45,363 bases of DNA from JABWBR01 sp036741235 (GTDB lineage Bacteria; Bacteroidota; Bacteroidia; Chitinophagales; Saprospiraceae): positions 1 through 45,363 of the forward strand of contig DAINSQ010000014.1 in the NCBI GenBank assembly GCA_036741235.1. The letters run 5' to 3'. Position numbers and translations under genes: made by a program. Positions 17,901 through 25,100 of the stretch are shown here, one piece after another. Each line of letters begins with the position of its first letter. Position 1 is the first letter of the stretch. Under the pieces are notes generated by a model that did not search any database, had not been told where the DNA came from, and saw only the letters and a program-made list of their open reading frames with translations.

Positions 17901-18643
17901 TTGTTGGGATTTTCCAGCAGGGGTTGTTTTACAAACACCAGCGCAAACCGCGTATCGGCGTTGGGGCGCAGGGTGAGTTCGCCTTCAAGGTCGAGTGCCT
18001 GAATGTTGCCGGCGTCTACCGGCGTACTTTTGAGTATTTTAAATTGCCCGTCGGTTTGAATGCTGCTTTCCAAAGCGATAGAAGCGGCATTGGTTTTCCA
18101 CACCAGCTGTGCGCCATCAGGAATACCTTCGGTAGTAAAAATGCGTTCAAAAACCGTTTGCCCGCCGCCGCTAACCCGGTATTCGGGGCGTTCGCTGATG
18201 CGGATCACCGTACCGTCGTCGAGTAGCAGTTCATAATTTACCTTCACCCCACCTTTTTCGAAGCGGTGGCCGCGATATTGGATGCGGGGGGTAATAGACT
18301 GGCCGTTGCGGACTACCGTCCAGGGCAAATCGAAGCGATTTTCCACCCAGCCTTTGCCCAGGGTACTGGGTTGGGGGCCGTGTACCGTAGTGTATACCGC
18401 GCCGTCGAAATTCACGCCGCCTTTCCAGGCCTTGTACAAGGCGCCCGTTTGGGCGCTATAAGCTGCCCACAGGTTGTCGTGTAGCGCAATCGTGAGCATG
18501 CGGGCTCGCCCGTCGAGTACCGAGCGGAATACCCAGGGATCGTGAGCGCGTTGAGATTCAAGGTCGCGGTCGGCATGCGACGACCGGCAACTCCAGCAAC
18601 TGAGTATGACGATACCCAGTATTAAAAGAAGAAGGTTTCTCAT
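14972..18643 (-). CDS. Multidomain lipoprotein: DUF6797-like, cytochrome c, PA14, sorbosone-dehydrogenase-like propeller, DUF1080
   Basis: Protein of 1223 residues with a lipoprotein signal (LILGIVILSC, Cys16), so probably anchored outside the inner membrane. Domains in order: DUF6797-like (about 30-250; DPWVFRSVLDGRARML, ALYKAWKGGVNFDGAVY); class I cytochrome c (about 258-345) with haem site C270-K-T-C273-H274 and a possible Met ligand in AAMTPHPD; PA14 carbohydrate-binding (about 390-510; LRLISDDGSRLLIDGKEVINNDG-like segment); a six-bladed L-sorbosone/PQQ-type dehydrogenase propeller (about 540-880; GLRTPNGVGIGADGEVFIADNQGDW); a beta segment; and a C-terminal DUF1080 domain (about 1005-1223; WKLLFDGKTTKGWRNF), now described as 3-keto-disaccharide hydrolase. 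The inference is that one chain oxidises a sugar, passes electrons to the haem, and cleaves the keto-glycoside. First gene of an operon with the MFS transporter. Confidence 0.85.
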   Translation of the reverse strand: MRNLLLLILGIVILSCWSCRSSHADRDLESQRAHDPWVFRSVLDGRARMLTIALHDNLWAAYSAQTGALYKAWKGGVNFDGAVYTTVHGPQPSTLGKGWVENRFDLPWTVVRNGQSITPRIQYRGHRFEKGGVKVNYELLLDDGTVIRISERPEYRVSGGGQTVFERIFTTEGIPDGAQLVWKTNAASIALESSIQTDGQFKILKSTPVDAGNIQALDLEGELTLRPNADTRFALVFVKQPLLENPNKVEGAEEEEERPLGFRLIARSDCKTCHNTYVPTIGPSYVDVAKKYRFTEDNVAMLVSKVKNGGSGVWGQAAMTPHPDLDDGDVTAMVEYIMSLDAEEEAKLAAIPEGKVPEDKDLTSGETGIEEADLFPGAVVNVFFPGKPLTSVKDVDFKAKPVFQGIVPMLHAEGGDFGDLTDDFAFLATGYLKIPKSNNYTFRLISDDGSRLLIDGKEVINNDGIHGAGPVDGEIALREGYHPFRLEYFQAKGGKAVSLQWRSFDSKQFEIIPNTVLAHHKKEQPEQITGALALNDEIPGDAAPLQDVHPSYDRSQARPDDFMPKVGGLDFLSDGRLVVSTWDAEGGVYLLDGVQSGDPSKITVKKIAKGLAEPLGVKVVDDNIYVLQKQELTQLIDHDGDDVIDEYYTLSNDWQVSANFHEFSFGLAYKDGYFYAALAIAILPGGASANPQIPDRGKAVRISRETGDLEVVAEGLRTPNGVGIGADGEVFIADNQGDWLPSSKILHVSKGAFFGSRAVDSARVAQLPVKLPVVWLPQDEIGNSPSTPSYLNDGPYKGQMIHGEVTHGGVKRVFVEKVDGEYQGAVFRFIQGLEAGVNRLVWGPDGALYVGGIGSTGNWGHTGKLWYGLQRLKYNGKPAFEMLAVRAKSDGIEIEFTEPLAEGLGWNPADYNIQQWRYEPTRDYGGPKLDLERLPVKSANVSNDRKKVFLELGNMKANRVVYVRLPYDWTGAGDLELWSTEAWYTMNRIPAGKPGFKATAPAPAAPNTLTAAEQKEGWKLLFDGKTTKGWRNFKKKSIGKAWQVSDGALMLSTAKLDGWQTAEGGDIITEEQFQNYDFKVEWKIEPCGNSGIIFNVAEEDKYDYVWQTGPEMQVLDNTCHPDAQIEKHRAGDLYDLISCKYETVKPSGQWNKARIRVKDGQLDMWLNGRKVVSTTMFTPEWKRLIANSKFKDMPGFGTHKKGHISLQDHGNQVWYRNIKIKTF

Positions 18644-18725
18644 GTCAATTAGGTTACAAAACTCATTTTCCGCTAAGGTAGTAAAATCAAAACATTATAC
18701 AATTCGTTAGCATTACGTTAAAGAT

Positions 18726-18733
18726 TACCTTTG
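18726..18733 (+). promoter_or_regulatory. Candidate -7 element for the prc gene
   Basis: TACCTTTG matches TAnnTTTG. It is 79 bases upstream of the prc start; only a poor -33 match (TTCG, 18703-18706) lies at the right distance. Confidence 0.35.
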
Positions 18734-18811
18734 GCATGATTCTGGTACAACAATTTCGGAACAAACAAGGTATATTTACATTTAGAAGCATAATTAAACC
18801 AATCCGTGATT

Positions 18812-20923
18812 ATGAGATTCAGAGGTTCTATCTTTCTCTCTCTGGTAGCCGTGGGATTTCTGGCCGCAGCTTATTTCCCGCGCCCCGACACTGCGCAAAA
18901 GGAATCGGTGCTCATTCAGGTCATGCTCAAACGCCTGGCCGACATGCACTATCAGCCGCAGCCCATCGACGATAATTTTTCGAAAAAAGTTTTCAATTAT
19001 TATATCGACCAACTCGACGGCGGCCGCCGGTATTTTACCCAGGCCGACATTAACAAGCTGAAAGCTTACGAGTTGCAACTCGACGACCAGGCGCAGGCCG
19101 GCAACTTCGATTTCTTTAATTTGTCGAATGACATGTATCTGGCCGCCCTCGACAAAACGCAGGGATTTTACCGCGAAATTCTGGCCCAGCCTTTCGACTT
19201 TTCGGTTAATGAAAAAGTGGAATTCGACGGCGAAAAACTGCCCTTTGCCGCCGACGACGCCCAGCTAAAAGAGTATTGGCGCAAATACCTCAAATACGAA
19301 GTGCTCGACGCTTATGTCGATAAGCTGGAAGACCAGGAAAAGGCCGGCGCCGACGCCGAACGCAAGTCGCCCGAAACGCTGGAAAAAGAAGCCCGCGAAG
19401 AAATTCTCAAGGTGTTTGAAGAAAGAGATGTGCGCATTCGCAAACTCAAACGCGAAGATCGCCTGAGCTTCTATCTCAACGCCATTACGGCCGTGTTCGA
19501 CCCGCATACCAATTATTTCAAACCCATCGACAAGCAGAACTTTGACATCCGCTTTAGCGGCCGCCTCGAAGGCATCGGCGCTCAATTGCAGACCGACGGC
19601 GAATACACGAAGGTGTCGAGCATCGTAGTAGGCGGCCCGGCCTGGAAAGGCAAGGAACTCGAAGCCGACGACGTCATCCTGAAAGTCGCCCAGGGCGATC
19701 AGGAGCCCGTGGATATCAAAGGTATGTATATCGACGAAGTGGTGCAGCAAGTGCGTGGCGCCAAGGGTACCGAGGTTCGCCTCACCGTTAAGAAAAAGGA
19801 CGGCTCCGTTAAGGTGATCTCTATCATCCGCGATGTGGTTATTTTGGAAGAACAATTCGCCAAGTCGCTGATCATCGACGGCAAAGAACCCGGCGAAAAA
19901 GTCGGTTATATCTACCTGCCGAGCTTTTATGCCGATTTTGAAAACGAAAACGGCCGCAACTGCGCCGAAGACGTAGCTGTCGAGATTGAAAAACTCAAAT
20001 CCGAAAACGTTAACGGCATTATTCTCGACCTGCGCAATAACGGCGGCGGTTCGCTGCGCGACGTAGTGCGCATGACGGGCTATTTTATAGAAAAAGGCCC
20101 CATCGTGCAGGTGAAGTCCCGCAACCAAAGCCCCGACGTTATGGACGACAGGGATCCCGGCGTTCAATACGACGGTCCGCTGGTGGTGATGGTCAACGCC
20201 GGTAGCGCCTCCGCTTCCGAAATCCTGGCCGCGGCGCTGCAAGACTACGGCCGCGCCGTAATCGTGGGCAGCCCCACTTTCGGCAAAGGCACCGTGCAGC
20301 GCTTTATCGATCTGGATCGCTCGGTGGCGCTTAACCACAGCGATGTAAAACCCCTGGGCAATGTCAAACTGACGATGCAGAAATTCTATCGCATCAATGG
20401 CGGCTCTACGCAACTCAAAGGCGTAACGCCCGATATCGTGATGCCCGACGCCTATACCTATCTTGAAACAGGAGAAAGAGAAGAAAAATATCCCCTGGAG
20501 TGGACTGAAATCGGCGCCGTGACCTACAACCAGAACGTGATGAAAATCGCGAAAATGGACAAGATCAAAGCCAATAGTCAGAAGCGCCTCAGCGCCGACC
20601 CTGTGTTCCAGGAAATTAATGCATATGCCCAGCGCGTAAAAACGCAATACGACCAGACAGCCTACCCGCTGGAACTGGAGGCATTCCGCGGTACCCGCAA
20701 GGCGCGCAACAACGAGTCGCAGGCTTTCAAGGACCTGTTCAAAAACCCGGTCAACAACGGCGTGCGCAACCTGCCGGTTGATATGTCAGGTATACAGGCT
20801 GACGAGTCGAAGAAGGCCCGCAACGACGACTGGCTCGGCACGATTTCCAAAGACGTGTATTTGCGCGAGACGCTCAATATTATGCACGATCTGATTAATC
20901 AGAAGGGGCTGACGAAGAAGTAA
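18812..20923 (+). CDS. prc: Carboxy-terminal processing protease (tail-specific protease, S41)
   Basis: Protein of 703 residues from the ATG at 18812 (an in-frame GTG lies two codons upstream). It degrades or trims proteins from their C-terminus in the periplasm. N-terminal signal sequence or anchor (FRGSIFLSLVAVGFLAAAYF), Tsp N-terminal domain, a PDZ domain (about 250-340; VGGPAWKGKELEADDVIL), then the S41 core with the LDLRNNGGGSL loop. The Prc catalytic set has exact family spacing: Ser467 in GSASASE, Asp478 in LQDYG (11 residues on), Lys492 in FGKGTVQ (14 further). The C-terminal DUF3340-type extension is present. Monocistronic, ended by a strong terminator. Confidence 0.93.
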   Translation: MRFRGSIFLSLVAVGFLAAAYFPRPDTAQKESVLIQVMLKRLADMHYQPQPIDDNFSKKVFNYYIDQLDGGRRYFTQADINKLKAYELQLDDQAQAGNFDFFNLSNDMYLAALDKTQGFYREILAQPFDFSVNEKVEFDGEKLPFAADDAQLKEYWRKYLKYEVLDAYVDKLEDQEKAGADAERKSPETLEKEAREEILKVFEERDVRIRKLKREDRLSFYLNAITAVFDPHTNYFKPIDKQNFDIRFSGRLEGIGAQLQTDGEYTKVSSIVVGGPAWKGKELEADDVILKVAQGDQEPVDIKGMYIDEVVQQVRGAKGTEVRLTVKKKDGSVKVISIIRDVVILEEQFAKSLIIDGKEPGEKVGYIYLPSFYADFENENGRNCAEDVAVEIEKLKSENVNGIILDLRNNGGGSLRDVVRMTGYFIEKGPIVQVKSRNQSPDVMDDRDPGVQYDGPLVVMVNAGSASASEILAAALQDYGRAVIVGSPTFGKGTVQRFIDLDRSVALNHSDVKPLGNVKLTMQKFYRINGGSTQLKGVTPDIVMPDAYTYLETGEREEKYPLEWTEIGAVTYNQNVMKIAKMDKIKANSQKRLSADPVFQEINAYAQRVKTQYDQTAYPLELEAFRGTRKARNNESQAFKDLFKNPVNNGVRNLPVDMSGIQADESKKARNDDWLGTISKDVYLRETLNIMHDLINQKGLTKK

Positions 20924-20936
20924 GAAAGACCCTGAA

Positions 20937-20971
20937 AGACCTTGCAAGGTTTCCAAAACCTTGCAAGGTCT
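20937..20971. repeat. Perfect 16-bp inverted repeat (AGACCTTGCAAGGTTT)
   Basis: AGACCTTGCAAGGTTT (20937-20952), loop CCA, AAACCTTGCAAGGTCT (20956-20971). Each arm itself contains the palindrome ACCTTGCAAGGT, so the same strand can fold several ways. I recall similar CCTTGCAAGG elements between genes in other Bacteroidota; it probably belongs to a dispersed family. Confidence 0.75.
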
Positions 20972-20973
20972 GA

Positions 20974-21012
20974 ACCGGCAGCTCGGAGGGAATCTGAGCG
21001 GCCGGTTTTTTT
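20974..21012 (+). terminator. Rho-independent terminator of prc
   Basis: CCGGCAGCTC (20975-20984) pairs with GAGCGGCCGG (20996-21005) with one mismatch, flanked by an A-T pair and followed by T7 (21006-21012). It stands between the convergent prc and T9SS genes. Confidence 0.8.
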
Positions 21013-21058
21013 GTTGAAAGAAGGCGCCATGAAACGCCGTTTGTCGAGTACAGCCTGA

Positions 21059-22108
21059 TTACTGTTTCACTATTCGTACACTCTCCGTGCGATTTCCCAA
21101 ATCTACCTCCAGCCGGAAGATACCGGTCTGCAAATCCGGCAAAGTCAATCTGTGCCGCCCGCCATAAAGCATTCCCTGCCACACTAGCCTGCCTTGTATG
21201 TCGTAAAGCCGGGCCGGCAATTCATTCTGTTCACTGTATATGTCGATCTGAAGGTCGCTGGAAAACGGATTGGGGAAAACCCGAAAGCCCTGCGCTGCCT
21301 TAAATTCCACGCTGACGATGTGCGAATACTCGAAGCTCCCGTCTAAGTCTACCTGTTTGAGGCGGTAGTAATTCGTGCCGGGAGAGGGGTTTTCATCCAG
21401 GGCCCCGTACGCCAGTTTTTCAGTGGAAAAACCGGCTGCTTCAACTTGTTCCAGGTGCTGAAACCGAATGCCGTCGAGTGATCGTTCCACATCGAAATAA
21501 CTGCTTCCGGCTTCACTGGCAGTGGTCCATACGATGGCTACATCTGCTTGTTGGGGATAAGCGTCAAATGTCAGTAGTTCGACGGGCAGCAGCGCACCCA
21601 ATTCGACAGCGCCGTTGACAGCAGGAAGGTAATCATCTCCGTTGACATTAAAGTTGGGGGCGGAAGAAGGGTTGAACCCCGGGTCATTTATCTCAAATAA
21701 ATAGGGGCCCGGACCGATCGGGGAGGCGACGACGGTTGCGATAGTGAGCCAGTTGTTATTTGCCCAATCTTCGGGGAAAAAGAGTGGGGCAGTGTTCAGT
21801 TGGTAAATCTGGAATTCGTATGAACCCTGAACGGTTTCTCCGCCCGAACGGATGACGCCATAATTACTTGCCGGGTCGCCCAGGTTCATTCCGTAGCTAT
21901 TGAGCCATTTGATGCCAAATGTGATATCCAGCATAGCATCAGAAGTGGCCGGACAAGGGTTAGCGGGGTTGATACAGCGCATTTGCACGGCAATGCCGTC
22001 ATTGTCGGCATTGGTCAGTCTGATTTCATAAGCGCCGGTTATTTGCGCCGACAATTGCCCTTGTACCAACAACAGGCAGCCGATTAAGCAAAAGAAATTT
22101 CTTTTCAT
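21059..22108 (-). CDS. T9SS-exported protein of unknown function
   Basis: Protein of 349 residues with a signal peptide (MKRNFFCLIGCLLLVQGQLSA). The N-terminal 180 residues are beta-rich (ITGAYEIRLTNADNDGIAVQ) with one Cys pair region CINPANPCP; this looks like a cohesin/CUB-like sandwich common at the start of such proteins. Residues of about 185-275 (LPVELLTFDAYPQQADVAIVW to NYYRLKQVDLDGSFEYS) are the fibronectin-like spacer typical of T9SS cargo. The last 75 residues are a type A sorting domain (FRVFPNPFSSDLQIDI ... GIFRLEVDLG). It starts 27 bases after the giant ELWxxDGT gene and is the last gene of the seven-gene leftward run. Confidence 0.8.
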   Translation of the reverse strand: MKRNFFCLIGCLLLVQGQLSAQITGAYEIRLTNADNDGIAVQMRCINPANPCPATSDAMLDITFGIKWLNSYGMNLGDPASNYGVIRSGGETVQGSYEFQIYQLNTAPLFFPEDWANNNWLTIATVVASPIGPGPYLFEINDPGFNPSSAPNFNVNGDDYLPAVNGAVELGALLPVELLTFDAYPQQADVAIVWTTASEAGSSYFDVERSLDGIRFQHLEQVEAAGFSTEKLAYGALDENPSPGTNYYRLKQVDLDGSFEYSHIVSVEFKAAQGFRVFPNPFSSDLQIDIYSEQNELPARLYDIQGRLVWQGMLYGGRHRLTLPDLQTGIFRLEVDLGNRTESVRIVKQ

Positions 22109-22135
22109 GACTAATCTGTTTTGAAATAGCGTTCC

Positions 22136-25100
22136 TTAGGGCAGTTGTTGCATCAGGATATAGTTTGGCGTGGCGATACCTACGTTGAGCAGGACGACCA
22201 CCCGATCGTTGTTGCCGCCGTTGTATTTTACAAGGCCATCCATGTTGAGGTCTTCGGCAAAGTATCCGCCGACGATGTTGTTGGGGGTAGCGAAACCTAC
22301 TTTAGTCAAGATTTTCACCCGGTCGTTGCTGCTGCCGTTGTATTTCACGGCGCCGTCCAGGTTGGCATTGCCCGACCACAAGCCCATTACCCCGCCGCCG
22401 AGGTTCTTTTGAGCGTTGGCGCCGTAGGTGGCAGTAGCGGTAAAATCTATCGTTACTGCGTTGGCCGATAAGTTCAGGCTATTGGCTGTCATTACACCCA
22501 AGTGGTTCCGATGCCTGATGGCCAGGTAAAAATTCCCGGCGGTGAGCCCCTTGAATACCACGGGAGAAGCGCCGTCTACGTCCACGATGTCGCCGTCCCG
22601 TTGCAGTAGGGCTGAGCGGGTGGCCACGATGGTATTGTTATTGGTTTTATCTCTGAGTTCGAGGAGCACCCAATCCACGATGGCGTCGTTGCCGGTGGAG
22701 CTAAAGACAGCCGCATCGACCCGCTCGGCGCCTCCGCCGCCCAGGTGGGTAAAACCAAGCGCCGTGTAGGGCTCTACGGTGGGCAGCAGGTTTTCAGATC
22801 GAAGGGCATCGTTCATTAGCCCGGCGCTGTATGGGCCCTGCAGGAATGCCTTGGGCGAACAGCGCAGCCGGCAGGGGGTGGTTTTCCAGAGTTCCCGGCC
22901 ATTTTGCAAGGTTTCAGCTATAAAAAACAGAGAGCCGTTTACAGGAGTTAGAAAAGCGGGGCTTGAATTGAGCGGCCCAGGAGAAATATCTTTCACAATG
23001 ACCGTGCCTGCTTCGGTACCATCGCTTCTCCATAGCTCATAACCATTTATACCCTCGCTTGCGCTAAAGAAAAGCGTGCCGTTGAAATTGGCTAAGTTAT
23101 GGGGAGCACCCCCACTGGAGCCGGCGTAAATATCTTTGATCATAACCGTTCCGGCTTCCGTGCCGTCGCTTTTCCAGAGCTCGGCGCCATAGACTCCGTC
23201 GTTTGCCTGGAAGTAAAGCGTACCGTTGCCATTGGTCATACCAGAAATATTAGCGTTTGCCGTGCCGACCCGAATATCCTTTACTAAAAATGTCCCCGCT
23301 TCTGTGCCGTCGCTTTTCCAGAGTTCTACGCCCGTCGTGCCGTCAGCAGCAAGAAAGAAAAGAGCGCCGTTGACATTGGTAAAATTTTGGGGTGAAGCGC
23401 TGCCGGCGCCGGGGTAGATGTTTTTGACCAGTACCGTACCTGCTTCGGTGCCGTCGCTTTTCCAGAGCTCATGGCCGTTTGCGCTATCATACGCTTGAAA
23501 GAAGAGGACGCCGTTGATATTTGTTAAATATCGGGGATAAGCGCTGCCGGCGCCGGGAATAATATCCTTGACCATGACCGTTCCGGCCTCGGTGCCGTCG
23601 CTTTTCCAGAGTTCATACCCACTTGTGTTGTCATAAGCCTGAAAGAAAAGCACGCCGTTGACATTGGTTAAATATTGGGGAGAAGAGCCATTTGCTCCTG
23701 GATTGATATCCTTGACCATGACGGTTCCAACTGCCGTACCGTCGCTTTTCCAGAGTTCTACTCCATTAACGCCATTATTGGCTTGGAAGAATAGAATCCC
23801 GTTCATGGTAGCGAGATTTGTTATATTTTCATTCCCGCCCGGGTAGATATCCTTGACCAATACAGTGCCGGCCTCTGTTCCATCACTTTTCCAGAGTGTA
23901 TGAGCATTGGTATTATAATCATAAGCCCGGAAGAAAAGCGTGCCGCCGACATTCGTTAAATATGCAAGGGAAGAACCATTTGTTCCGGGATTTATATCCT
24001 TGACCAATACCGTTCCAGCCGTGGTGCCATCGCTTTTCCACAACTCGGCGCCGTTAGTGCCATTTGTTGCGGTGAAAAACAGCATGCCATTTACATCCGT
24101 AAGATTGGTAGGGGAAGAGGATCCGGAACCGAAGTAGATATCCTTTACAGGAAAGGTACCTTCCGCTGTACCGTCACTTCTCCAAAGTTCGATCCCGGTT
24201 CCGGGCGTATTGGCTGGAAAAAAAAGCGTTGAATTCACCTTGACTGCCTGTCCGGGAGAAAAAGAACTTCCGGGGGTGACGTGGTTGTAAATCATGACCG
24301 TACCTGCCTCCGTGCCGTCGCTTTTCCAGAGTTCAGCGCCGTTTAAGCCATCCGACGCCCGAAAATAGAGGGTTCCGTTTGCATTCCAAAATGATTGAGG
24401 TTCAGAGCTATAGACGCCGGGATAAATATCTTTGACCAATACCGTTCCGGCCTCCGTTCCATCGGTTTTCCAAAGTTCTTTATCATTGGATGGGCTTGCG
24501 GCACTAAAAAAAAGCGAGCCATTGACGTTTGTTAAATATTCTGGTTGGGCGCTGCCTCCTCCGGGATATATATCCTTGACCATAACCGTGCCTGCCTCCG
24601 TGCCATCGCTTTTCCAGAGTTCATTACCATTGGATGAGTTTACGGCACTAAAAAAAAGTGTGCCATTGACGTTTGTTAAATATTCCATGAGTTCGCCGTT
24701 TCCTCCGGCATAAATATCCTTGACCAGTACCGTACCGGCTTCGGCGCCATCGCTTTTCCAAAGCTCATAGCCATGGGTTGCGTCTTGGGCCTGGAAGAAC
24801 AGTACCCCATTGACATTGGTTAAATGCCTTGGAGACGAACTGGTTGTTCCCGGATAAATATCTTTGACCATCACCGTACCTGCCGCGGTGCCGTCGCTTT
24901 TCCAGAGTTCGGCCCCATTGGTACTGTTATTCCCGCGAAAGAAGAGCGTGCCATTAACATTGGTGAGGTATGCAGAAGAAACATCTTTAACCATGACCGT
25001 CCCGGCCTCGGTGCCATCGCTTTTCCAAAGGCCATTGTAGGCCCTGAAAAACAGGGTCCCATTTACGTTTGTTAGATATTCCGGGTTCCCATTACCCGAG

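Noticed and set aside
19265..20647. Leftward open frame of 460 codons opposite prc
   Set aside because: Antisense shadow; prc has an intact catalytic set and PDZ domain, while the opposite frame has no recognisable feature.
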